DNA from: Flavisolibacter sp. | Lineage (GTDB): Bacteria; Bacteroidota; Bacteroidia; Chitinophagales; Chitinophagaceae | NCBI GenBank assembly: GCA_028288675.1 | Contig: JAQBNG010000015.1 | Coordinates: 1 to 33,305, forward strand | Direction of reading: 5' to 3' | Length of the DNA stretch: 33,305 bases | In this document: piece after piece, positions 1 to 7,568 of the stretch | Layout of the letters: each line of letters begins with the position of its first letter | Position numbering within the stretch: the first letter of the stretch is position 1 | The notes under the pieces: model-generated | Databases searched by the model: none | What the model was told of the DNA's origin: nothing | What the model saw: the letters and a program-made list of their open reading frames with translations, nothing else | Made by a program: the position numbers and the translations under genes

Positions 1-794
1 CTTACTTTATCGGTAGTTCGGCCGGGCAATGCAAACACGTCACGGTTGTAAGCATCCGCGAGTTTTGCGGTTATCATGCTGCCGCCTTTCACGGTTGATT
101 CAATAACAATGGTGGCATCGCTCATGCCGGCTACAATGCGGTTGCGTAAAGGGAAATTGTGTTTATCAGGCTTAGTGCCACTAAAAAATTCAGATAGTAT
201 TCCGCCCCCTTCCGTTATCATTTCTTTTGCTAAAGAAGCATGTTGTGCCGGGTAAATTTTATCCAAACCATGACCAACAACGCCAACCGTTTGCAAACCA
301 TTTTTCAGCGCCGCTTTATGTGCAATGGCATCAATGCCAAATGCAAGCCCGCTTACAATTAAAATATTGTGTTCCAATAAATCCTTAACCAGCTTCTCTG
401 TGAAAGCCTTGCCATAGTCTGTATTACTTCTTGTGCCAACAATAGCTATAACTTTTGAAGTATTTAAACTGGCGGCACCTTTATAAAAAAGAAGAGTGGG
501 CGGATCGTAGCAGTTAAGAAGTCTTTTTGGATAGGCTTCATCGGTTAAGAAAAGTGCCTGAATTTTATATTTGTCAATAAACTTTTCTTCGTGTTCTGCT
601 AAATGAAATTCATTAAAATGTTTGATGCTCCTGGCTCTAATTTCACCAATGCCATCTATTTTTTCAAGCTCCGAAATCTTTGCTTTAAAGATGGAGCCGG
701 CATCGCCAAAGTGCTGCACTAAAATCTTTGCCTGCACATCGCCGATGTTGGGAATAAGTGTAAGAGAAAGTTGGTAGAAGAGTTCAGAATGCAT
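1..794 (-). CDS. dprA: DNA-processing protein DprA (partial, 3' end outside window)
   Basis: DprA/Smf binds incoming single-stranded DNA in the cytoplasm and loads RecA during natural transformation. My translation starts at the ATG at 794 (MHSELFYQLSLTLIPNIGD) and stays open to the window edge, about 264 codons. An N-terminal helix-hairpin-helix-like region (LIPNIGDVQAKIL, then KIDGIGEIRARSI) precedes the Rossmann-like DprA core. That core shows VGTRSNTDYG, SGLAFGIDA, YPAQHASLA, FPLRNRIVAGMSD, GGSMITAKLADAYNRDVF and ALPGRT, which are the family signatures. The C-terminal winged-helix part, if present, lies outside the window. It follows the PorE-like gene on the same strand after about 70 bases that hold a heptad-repeat hairpin; I see no promoter box there, so co-transcription is possible. 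Identification is secure. Activity in transformation is known for the family, not shown here. Confidence 0.95.
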   Translation of the reverse strand, partial: MHSELFYQLSLTLIPNIGDVQAKILVQHFGDAGSIFKAKISELEKIDGIGEIRARSIKHFNEFHLAEHEEKFIDKYKIQALFLTDEAYPKRLLNCYDPPTLLFYKGAASLNTSKVIAIVGTRSNTDYGKAFTEKLVKDLLEHNILIVSGLAFGIDAIAHKAALKNGLQTVGVVGHGLDKIYPAQHASLAKEMITEGGGILSEFFSGTKPDKHNFPLRNRIVAGMSDATIVIESTVKGGSMITAKLADAYNRDVFALPGRTTDKV

Positions 795-799
795 GGAGG

Positions 800-863
800 A
801 GTTGACAAGTGATGGTTGACAGATGGCAGCAATTTAAGAAAAGTCTGTCATCTGTCAACTCCT
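800..863. repeat. 7-nt-period inverted repeat (element A)
   Basis: The left arm is a run of heptads (agttgac at 800, aagtgat, ggttgac, agatggc ending at 827). The right arm reads gtctgtc (843), atctgtc, aactcct (ending 863). Bases 815-829 pair with 845-859 over 15 positions with one G-U pair, so the transcript can form a terminator-like hairpin. It ends one base from the stop codon of the PorE-like gene (865-867) and lies just upstream of the dprA start. See the findings for the wider family. Confidence 0.7.
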
Positions 864-864
864 A

Positions 865-2778
865 TCATTTGGCTGTAATCTTCAACTCCGTCCTCCTGTT
901 TTGTGCCCGGCCTTCTTCAGTTTTATTATCTGCTACAGGCTTTGATGCGCCAAAACCTTTTGCTACAAACCGGTCACCTTTAATGCCATTGACCACCAAA
1001 TAATTTGTTACGCTTATAGCACGTGCCGTGGATAGTTTTTGGTTATCAGCAGCAGTACCCACATTGTCTGTATGACCTTCAATTTGAATTTTTACCGTGG
1101 GATTATCTTTCAGCAATTGCACCACTCTGTCCAACTCTATGGTGGACTCAGGCTTTACTTCATACTTTTTTGTATCAAAGAAAATATTGCGCAGAACAAT
1201 GGATGCATCAACTTCTATGGGCTGTAGAGGAATATCTTTTTGATAGGTAGAATCAGGCGCTTTTGTTTTTAATGAATAATTACCGGAGTAAAACAAATAG
1301 CCTTTTCTTGCTACGTTAAATACGTAATCTTTTCCAACAGGAAGGGTAAGTAAATAATTTCCGGTTTCATCGGTTTGCACTTTTGAAACTGTTTGTTTTG
1401 TAGCCAGGTCAATCAGTTCAACGGATGATGGCAGGCCAGCGGTTGTTTTTTTGTCAAACACTTTTCCTTTCACCCAAATGGTGCGGGCAGGGCGGGCATC
1501 TTCCCGCATTTCGAAACTATAAATATCAAGACCGCCTTTACTGTCGCCGCGGTCACTTGCATAGTAAGCTGTCTTTGCATCAGCACCAATAAACAGGGTG
1601 CCTTCGTTGGCAATAGTGTTGATGGGATAGCCCAAATTTTCTGGTTTGCCCCATTTACCGTCAGCACTTTTTCTTGTGATGAATAAATCATCGCCGCCAT
1701 AGCCTTGCAAACTATTTGAATTAAAGTATAGCGTTTGGTTATCAGCGTGAATAAAAGGAGAGTATTCATCGCCTGTCGTATTAATGCCGGGACCTAAGTT
1801 TTCGGGCTTTCCCCATTTGCCGCTGGGTAATAAATGCGACACGTACAAGTCACTGCCACCAAGACCGCCGAAGCGCCGGCTGGAGAAATACAAATCCCGT
1901 TTATCGGGTGATAAGCAAGGTTGTGATTCCCATTGGTCAGTATTGATATTGCTGCCTAAGTTAAATGCCGGGGACCAGCCGTCAGGGGTTTTGTAAGAGA
2001 TATAAATATCGCAACTGCCCGCGCCATCGGGCCGATTGCAGCCGGTAAATACCAACCATTCGCCATCACTTGAAATATTTTGTGCGCCTTCGTTTTGTTG
2101 TGTATTGATGTTGCCCGGCAAGCGAACGGATTTAGCCCAGGCTGTACCGGTTTTTTCACTGGCGAAAAAATCTTCGTTCATTCCATTCAGCCGCCTTGTA
2201 TAAACTAAAAGCTTACCATCAACCGGCATTGTTGGAAAGTATTCCGATTCTGAAGTGTTCACGGCATCGCCCATATTTTGCGGGGCAAAGAGATAATTGC
2301 CAGTATGTGTTTTTGCATAATTAATAGCAAATTGAAAACTGCGTTGCCGGTACTCCGCTGCTTTTTTTGTAGTGGGATGGAGGTCCGGTTTAGCTAATAA
2401 TGAATTAATAGTTTGCAATGCTTTTTCAAAATTGCCTTTGCCAGCTAAATTGATAGCATAGGGAAGAAGTGATTCGGCCGTATAAGCACTATCCATGCTG
2501 ATAGCTTTCTCATAAAAAGAAACGCTTTGTGTATAGTCTTTCAGTTCGCCATACACACCGGCAAGTGATAGGTATGCGTCAATATATCGTTCATCTCTTC
2601 TGATAGCTTCGTTAAGTGACGCAACAGCCTCTTTGTATTTGGCGGCTTCTGCCAATTCCATTGCACGGTCGTAGAAAGTGATGGCTTTTTTATCAATTTT
2701 TTCAGGATCGTATTGGGCTGTGGCAGAAAAAGTAGAATACAAAATTAAAAACGTGAAATACAGCATGCGGCTCTTCAT
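865..2778 (-). CDS. PorE-like TPR / PD40-propeller / OmpA-family protein
   Basis: 637 residues with a signal peptide (residues 1-22, cleaved after SATAQ). Domains in order: TPR-like helices at about 28-155 (FYDRAMELAEAAKYKEAV and two more units); a WD40/PD40-type beta-propeller at about 175-425, with repeated INT...E.....P pieces and YFSSRRFGGLGGSDLYVS; a carboxypeptidase-regulatory-like beta-sandwich at about 435-515 (VKGKVFDKKTTAGLP); and an OmpA C-terminal peptidoglycan-binding domain at about 525-637. The OmpA domain has EGHTDNVGT, LSTARA and the terminal EEGRAQNRRTEL. This is the domain order of PorE of the Porphyromonas type IX secretion system, but similar proteins are common in Bacteroidota, so the T9SS link is inference. 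It probably sits in the periplasm bound to peptidoglycan. A near-match to the -7 box (TATCTTCA, minus strand) lies at 2783-2790. Confidence 0.85.
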   Translation of the reverse strand: MKSRMLYFTFLILYSTFSATAQYDPEKIDKKAITFYDRAMELAEAAKYKEAVASLNEAIRRDERYIDAYLSLAGVYGELKDYTQSVSFYEKAISMDSAYTAESLLPYAINLAGKGNFEKALQTINSLLAKPDLHPTTKKAAEYRQRSFQFAINYAKTHTGNYLFAPQNMGDAVNTSESEYFPTMPVDGKLLVYTRRLNGMNEDFFASEKTGTAWAKSVRLPGNINTQQNEGAQNISSDGEWLVFTGCNRPDGAGSCDIYISYKTPDGWSPAFNLGSNINTDQWESQPCLSPDKRDLYFSSRRFGGLGGSDLYVSHLLPSGKWGKPENLGPGINTTGDEYSPFIHADNQTLYFNSNSLQGYGGDDLFITRKSADGKWGKPENLGYPINTIANEGTLFIGADAKTAYYASDRGDSKGGLDIYSFEMREDARPARTIWVKGKVFDKKTTAGLPSSVELIDLATKQTVSKVQTDETGNYLLTLPVGKDYVFNVARKGYLFYSGNYSLKTKAPDSTYQKDIPLQPIEVDASIVLRNIFFDTKKYEVKPESTIELDRVVQLLKDNPTVKIQIEGHTDNVGTAADNQKLSTARAISVTNYLVVNGIKGDRFVAKGFGASKPVADNKTEEGRAQNRRTELKITAK

Positions 2779-2862
2779 GAATTGAAGATAACAACTCTAA
2801 AAAAAGCTGGGTGATTCTACGCTTGTTTTAACGTTCTTTCAACTGTAAAATTGAACCAACAA

Positions 2863-3534
2863 TCAAGGAACATTAATATACTTATGGGTTTGCAACGATA
2901 GCTGCCATTGCGGATGAGCTTTAATGTAATCCACGATCAAGGGAGTAATGCTGTCTGCTTTCGACCATTCGGGTTGTAGAAACAGCTTGCAGTTAGATGA
3001 AACTTGCGAAGCCCATTTTTCACCCCAGGCAAAATCTGACGTATTAAAAACCACAATTTTTAATTCATCCGCCTTTGGCAAAATTTCCGGTAACGGTGCC
3101 TTAAATTTTTTGGGTGATAAGGTGATCCAATCCAGTTCGCCGGAAAGAGGAGAAGAGCCTGACGTTTCAATATGTGTTCGCAGTCCGGCCTCGTGCAATA
3201 CGTTTGTAAGGGGATATAAATCGTGCATTAGGGGTTCGCCACCGGTGATAACAACAATTTTTGCAGGCGTTGCCTTAATTGTGCTAACAATGTCTTCAAT
3301 CTTCCAAAAAGGATGTTTACCTGCATCCCAGCTATCTTTTACATCGCACCAAACGCAGCCTACATCGCAGCCGCCCAATCGTACAAAATAAGCAGCACGG
3401 CCTGTATGTACGCCTTCGCCCTGAAGGGTATAAAAATGCTCCATCAACGGCAAAGCAGTTGTCTTGCTTAATTCAATAGACAGTTCTATATTACTTATTG
3501 TCTCAACCATTTTCAAATTTGCTAATTGTCGCAT
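2863..3534 (-). CDS. queE: 7-carboxy-7-deazaguanine synthase (radical SAM)
   Basis: QueE converts 6-carboxytetrahydropterin to 7-carboxy-7-deazaguanine, a step toward preQ0 and queuosine. The 223-residue protein has the QueE substrate signature FYTLQGEGVHTG, then the radical SAM cluster motif CDVGCVWC (C56, C60, C63, the CX3CX2C spacing), TGGEP at 97-101, THIETSGS, and LSPKKF. The length fits the family. The listed start (MRQLANLK) overlaps the folD stop by one base (TAATG), which implies translational coupling. M9 (MVETISNIE) is an alternative start, because the first eight residues come from an A/T-rich stretch with a weak 7-nt look. No other queuosine genes are in the window. Confidence 0.94.
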   Translation of the reverse strand: MRQLANLKMVETISNIELSIELSKTTALPLMEHFYTLQGEGVHTGRAAYFVRLGGCDVGCVWCDVKDSWDAGKHPFWKIEDIVSTIKATPAKIVVITGGEPLMHDLYPLTNVLHEAGLRTHIETSGSSPLSGELDWITLSPKKFKAPLPEILPKADELKIVVFNTSDFAWGEKWASQVSSNCKLFLQPEWSKADSITPLIVDYIKAHPQWQLSLQTHKYINVP

Positions 3535-4415
3535 TAGTCATAGTGCTTCATAGCACAAGCCTTAAATGTATTTTTCATCAAAGCTGCAATCGTCATAGGC
3601 CCTACGCCACCAGGTACCGGTGTTATGTAAGAAGTTTTATGTGCTACCGATGCATAATCCACATCGCCGCTAATGCGGTACCCGCTTTTTTTTGTAGCAT
3701 CGGTAACCCTGGTAATGCCCACATCAATCACCACGGCGCCTTCTTTCACCATATCTTCTTTTATAAATCCGGGACGCCCTAAAGCCGCAACAATAATATC
3801 TGCCGTTTGGCAAATCTCTTTCAGATTTTTTGTGCCTGAATGGCAAATGGTAACGGTACAATTTCCCGGGTTGGTAGCGGCGCTTAATAAAATACTCATG
3901 GGCCGGCCTACAATATTGCTCCGGCCAATAACTACGGCATGTTTGCTGGCGGTATCAATTTTATAATGCTCCAGCATTAGCATAATACCATACGGTGTAG
4001 CGGGAACAAAAGTTGGCTGGCCTTGCACCATACGGCCTACATTAACAGGGTGAAAGCCATCAACATCTTTACCTGCATCTATCGTATTTATAATTTCTTC
4101 GGAAGAAATATGCGCCGGTAACGGCAATTGAACCAAGATGCCATCTACATCAGGATCATTATTTAATTCCCGTACCAGTTCCAGCAGTTTTAATTCTGAA
4201 ATATCCTCTTCCATTCGTATCAGGGTTGATTTAAACCCTACCTCGTTACAAGCTTTTACTTTAGAAGCAACGTAGGTTTCGCTGGCGCCATTGGTACCTA
4301 CTAAAATAGCTGCCAAATGCGGAACCGGGGCACCTCTTGACATTAATTGGGCAACTTCTATCTTCAATAAATCTATGATCGCCTGCGCAGTTGCCTTCCC
4401 GTTCAAAATTTGCAT
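3534..4415 (-). CDS. folD: bifunctional methylenetetrahydrofolate dehydrogenase / methenyltetrahydrofolate cyclohydrolase
   Basis: FolD interconverts 5,10-methylene-, 5,10-methenyl- and 10-formyl-tetrahydrofolate in the cytosol, supplying one-carbon units for purines and formyl-Met. The 293 residues match the family length. Visible signatures are [18 protein letters not shown] (with the catalytic Y and K), [21 protein letters not shown], the NADP-binding [12 protein letters not shown], and the C-terminal [10 protein letters not shown]. It is the first gene of a folD-queE pair. A perfect -7 box sits only four bases upstream of the start codon (4420-4427), so the mRNA is probably leaderless or nearly so. 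Confidence 0.97.
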   Translation of the reverse strand: MQILNGKATAQAIIDLLKIEVAQLMSRGAPVPHLAAILVGTNGASETYVASKVKACNEVGFKSTLIRMEEDISELKLLELVRELNNDPDVDGILVQLPLPAHISSEEIINTIDAGKDVDGFHPVNVGRMVQGQPTFVPATPYGIMLMLEHYKIDTASKHAVVIGRSNIVGRPMSILLSAATNPGNCTVTICHSGTKNLKEICQTADIIVAALGRPGFIKEDMVKEGAVVIDVGITRVTDATKKSGYRISGDVDYASVAHKTSYITPVPGGVGPMTIAALMKNTFKACAMKHYD

Positions 4416-4419
4416 CCGG

Positions 4420-4427
4420 CAAAGATA
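4420..4427 (-). promoter_or_regulatory. folD -7 promoter box TATCTTTG
   Basis: On the minus strand the sequence is TATCTTTG, an exact match to the Bacteroidota -7 consensus TAnnTTTG, four bases from the folD ATG. No TTG-type -33 element lies at the usual distance; that position is occupied by the heptad array at 4433-4460. Confidence 0.6.
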
Positions 4428-4432
4428 AAAGG

Positions 4433-4464
4433 GTTTGAGGTTTGGAGTTTGGAGTTTGAGGTTC
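4433..4464. repeat. 7-nt-period tandem repeat (element B)
   Basis: Four perfect-period heptads: gtttgag, gtttgga, gtttgga, gtttgag, then gttc. Unlike the other elements I see no inverted arm nearby. It starts five bases upstream of the folD -7 box. Confidence 0.8.
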
Positions 4465-4588
4465 TTTAACGCTGTCTTTGCCCTACCACATTCAGCCGTT
4501 CCCTCAATCTACCCGCATCACACCTTATTAACCTGGCAACTTATCAACGTATCAACTTTCTTCTTTATCTTAACACAAACTAACAACT

Positions 4589-5398
4589 GTGAAAAAGAGC
4601 TTGCTCTTGACCACATTATGCTTCCATTTATTTTGTTCCTACGGACAAATCACCCGCACTCCTGTAAGTGCAGTTTATACTTTACTTCATACCTATAGTT
4701 CCCGGTTTAAAGATGCTTTTTCGTTCAGCGGAAATGCCGCCTCACTGGCTGGGGTGAAAAACTTTTCAGCAGGCATTTATTCAGAACGCCGCTTTATGTT
4801 ACAGGAGCTTTCTTCTTATTCTTTTGCTGTAGCCTTACCTGTATCAGCAGGTAGTTTCGGACTGAGGGGTGATTATTCCGGCGGAAACTTATACAACGAA
4901 ACAGACCTTGCGCTGGCGTATGCCAGAAAGCTTGGAACTAAAGTAGATGTAGGTGTGCAATTCCATTATTTTTCTATGAAAGCCGCAAGCTATGGTACTG
5001 CTTCTGCCGTTACGTTCGATGTTGGTGCTATTTTTCATCTTACTGAGCAGGTGCAAACTGGTGTGCATGTTTATAATCCGCTTGGAATGCAAATAGGCAA
5101 AGAAGAAAAGCTGCCCGCTGTTTATACAGCCGGTATAGGGTACGATGCCTCTTCACAATTATTCGTGGGTGCTGAAGTGCAGAAGGTTGAAGACCAGCCT
5201 TTAACAGTAAATGCAGGATTACAGTATGTTTTTGCAGATAAATTAATAGCCCGTGGCGGCATCAGTTCCGCCACATCGGTTTATTATATCGGCTTTGGCG
5301 TAAAGTTGAAAAGCTTTCAGTTAGATATAACTGCTTCCTTTCATCCTTACCTCGGCGTTACTCCCGGCTTATTACTTATTTACGGGTCGCCAAAATGA
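4589..5398 (+). CDS. predicted outer-membrane beta-barrel protein, family not recognised
   Basis: 269 residues starting at GTG. The GTG start is favoured because it gives a clean signal peptide (MKKSLLLTTLCFHLFCSYGQ) and no ATG lies nearby. The mature part alternates short hydrophobic/aromatic beta strands with Gly/Asn turns (GSFGLRGDYSGGNLYNETDL, VDVGVQFHYFSM), as expected for a barrel of about 12-14 strands. It loosely resembles PorV/PorQ- or PorP-type barrels of Bacteroidota, but I cannot assign a family. Its stop overlaps the start of the next gene by four bases (ATGA), so the two are almost certainly co-translated and may act together in the outer membrane. Confidence 0.75.
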   Translation: MKKSLLLTTLCFHLFCSYGQITRTPVSAVYTLLHTYSSRFKDAFSFSGNAASLAGVKNFSAGIYSERRFMLQELSSYSFAVALPVSAGSFGLRGDYSGGNLYNETDLALAYARKLGTKVDVGVQFHYFSMKAASYGTASAVTFDVGAIFHLTEQVQTGVHVYNPLGMQIGKEEKLPAVYTAGIGYDASSQLFVGAEVQKVEDQPLTVNAGLQYVFADKLIARGGISSATSVYYIGFGVKLKSFQLDITASFHPYLGVTPGLLLIYGSPK

Positions 5399-7404
5399 GG
5401 ACCTTCTTTATCATATTGTTCTTTACCTGTTTAGAATGTTTAGCCCAGGAACTGCCTGTTACTACTCAGCAGCAACTAGAAAACTTAGGCGATGAGACTT
5501 TGGAGGATGATGCATTATTAATGCAATTGGCTTTTTACCATATGCATCCTGTAAACTTAAATACTGCTACCGCTGAAGACTTGCAACCTCTTCGCTTTTT
5601 AACCGATCTGCAAATTGCTACGCTTATTCGTTACCGCAGCGTTTTTGGTAAGCTGCTCGATATCTATGAACTGCAAGCCGTGCCCGGTTTTGATTTGTTA
5701 ACTATAAAAAAGCTACAGCCATATGTTTTTGTAGGTGTGGCTGTAACGGCAAAAGAGTCGCTTCTTTCCCGCTTCAGTGGCGGTAATCAGTATGCACTTT
5801 TCCGTCTCTCACGGGTTTTGGAAAAAGCTAAAGGCTATAATACTTCTTTAAACAGCTACTATCCCGGCGATAGAAATCATCTACTCTTTAGATATCGCTA
5901 TCAATACAAAACGAGTTTATATTATGGCGTGGTAGCTGATAAAGATGCCGGCGAACAATTTTTTAAGGGTGCACAAAAAGCAGGCTTTGATTTTTATTCT
6001 ATTCACTTTTTTGCCCGAAATCTTGGAATGATAAAAGCCCTGGCTCTCGGCGATTATGTAATAAACCTGGGCCAGGGTCTAACGCAATGGCAGTCGCTTG
6101 GGTTTGGTAAAAGTGTTGAAGCGATGAATATCAAGAGGCAGTCGGCAGTACTTCTTCCATACCGATCTGCCGGTGAGTTTACTTTTAACCGGGGTGCCGC
6201 CGCTACCATCAGGTTTAATAAATTTGAGGCAACCGGGTTTATATCCTACAAAAAATTCAGCGGCAACCTGGCAACAGATTCAGTTGACCGCTTTACTTCT
6301 TTTGGTACATCGGGATATTACCGTACTGAAAACGAAGTTGCCGACCGCTATAAGCTTAGCGATCTTTCTTTTGGCGGAAATCTTTCTTACCAAAATGGTT
6401 ATTTAAAAATAGGTGCGAATGCGGTTATGCACCAATTTTCGCGGCCTATGCAAAAAAGCAATGAGCCTTATAATTATTTTGCTTATACAGGTAAGCAGGC
6501 TTTCAATGCAAGTATTGATTATAGCTATACCTATAATAATATGCATCTTTTTGGAGAAGCAGCCGTAGATAAAAATTTGGCTACCGCATTTGTACAGGGT
6601 GCTTTGATCAGCCTAGATCCTAAGGTTGACGTCTCAATTCTATATCGCAATATATCTCCAAAGTATAGTTCCCTTTTTGGAAATGCCTTCACCGAAAGCA
6701 CACTGCCAACCAATGAAAGAGGGTTATATGCAGGCATACTTATCAGGCCTGTCTATCGGTGGCAGTTATCGGCGTATGCCGATTTTTACGAAGCGCCATT
6801 TTTAAAGTATAGGGTGAATGCTGCAAGTCGCGGCTGCGATTATTTGATACAATTAAGTTACCTGCCTAACAAAAAATCAGAAATTTACCTGCGCTATCGA
6901 GCGGAGAATAAGCCGGTAAATGAGACAGGGACCCGGATTGCAATTAATTTTCCTGTAGAAAAACTCAGGCAAAACCTGCGACTTCATTATGTTACCCAAG
7001 TTAACGCGGCCATTTCTCTAGTAGGTCGTACTGAAATTATTTGGTTCGATAAAAAAGGTAGAGAGGCAGAAGAAGGTTTTTTGACTTATATAGAAACAAG
7101 CTACCGGGCTCCATATAAGATAAAAGGAAACATTCGCCTGCAGTATTTTGAAACCGGAGGTTATAACAGCCGTATTTACGCTTATGAAAGCGATGTATTG
7201 TACAGTTTTTCTATTCCTGCTTTTTTTGATAAAGGATTCCGCTATTACTTTATGATCAGCTATGACCTCACTAAACGCCTTTCATTGTGGCTAAGAATTG
7301 CCCAAACTCTCTACCGGGGAAAAGAGGTTATTGGCTCCGGATTAGATGAAATACAAGGAGCTAGACGAACTGAGATTAAGTTCCAGGCTACGTATAGTTT
7401 TTAA
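5395..7404 (+). CDS. ComEA-like helix-hairpin-helix domain fused to an outer-membrane beta-barrel
   Basis: 669 residues with a signal peptide (MRTFFIILFFTCLECLAQ). Residues about 53-113 align with the tandem HhH domain of ComEA (VNLNTATAEDLQPL ... IATLIRYRSVFGKLLDIYEL ... IKKLQPYVFV). However, the two hairpin positions that read PGIG in DNA-binding HhH proteins read RFLT and PGFD here, so DNA binding may be weak or lost. From about residue 125 to the end the protein is rich in amphipathic beta strands with aromatic girdles and Asn/Gly turns (LLFRYRYQYKTSLYYGVVAD, GFRYYFMISYDL) and ends in Phe, typical of outer-membrane barrels. It is coupled to the upstream barrel gene by an ATGA overlap. Function is unknown to me. 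A role in DNA uptake is only a hypothesis. Confidence 0.8.
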   Translation: MRTFFIILFFTCLECLAQELPVTTQQQLENLGDETLEDDALLMQLAFYHMHPVNLNTATAEDLQPLRFLTDLQIATLIRYRSVFGKLLDIYELQAVPGFDLLTIKKLQPYVFVGVAVTAKESLLSRFSGGNQYALFRLSRVLEKAKGYNTSLNSYYPGDRNHLLFRYRYQYKTSLYYGVVADKDAGEQFFKGAQKAGFDFYSIHFFARNLGMIKALALGDYVINLGQGLTQWQSLGFGKSVEAMNIKRQSAVLLPYRSAGEFTFNRGAAATIRFNKFEATGFISYKKFSGNLATDSVDRFTSFGTSGYYRTENEVADRYKLSDLSFGGNLSYQNGYLKIGANAVMHQFSRPMQKSNEPYNYFAYTGKQAFNASIDYSYTYNNMHLFGEAAVDKNLATAFVQGALISLDPKVDVSILYRNISPKYSSLFGNAFTESTLPTNERGLYAGILIRPVYRWQLSAYADFYEAPFLKYRVNAASRGCDYLIQLSYLPNKKSEIYLRYRAENKPVNETGTRIAINFPVEKLRQNLRLHYVTQVNAAISLVGRTEIIWFDKKGREAEEGFLTYIETSYRAPYKIKGNIRLQYFETGGYNSRIYAYESDVLYSFSIPAFFDKGFRYYFMISYDLTKRLSLWLRIAQTLYRGKEVIGSGLDEIQGARRTEIKFQATYSF

Positions 7405-7568
7405 ATTTTATATCGACAAAAAGTTTTAAAATAAAAAAATTTATATCAAAAAACTTATAACTTGGCGCAGCAATTTTAACGAAGAGTTGGTCTCTGATAA
7501 TTGCTTTCTTCTCTAAGTGTGATGCTGAGATAGAAATTAATGCTTTTAAATTTAAAATTACAAGTTCA
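7405..7568. other. A/T-rich leader of the SusCD operon
   Basis: 164 bases, very A/T-rich, with two imperfect copies of a TTTATATC-containing stretch near 7407 and 7440. The best -7-like string is TAACTTGG at 7458-7465, one mismatch from TAnnTTTG and without a convincing -33 partner. No terminator hairpin for the upstream gene is visible. Confidence 0.3.

Noticed and set aside
2948-3391. A 147-codon plus-strand frame
   Set aside because: Antisense to queE, whose motifs are intact; no signal of its own.
3505-3534. A possible weak heptad element at the queE start
   Set aside because: Only two or three loosely similar A/T-rich words; could be chance. Mentioned only as a doubt about the queE start.
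4433-4460. Heptad arrays as CRISPR repeats
   Set aside because: Units are contiguous 7-mers with no spacers and no cas genes.
4525-4560. Repeated caac words upstream of the barrel gene, as another 7-nt element
   Set aside because: The spacing is 8 bases (caacttat, caacgtat, caactttc), it is short and has no inverted arm, so I left it out of the heptad family.
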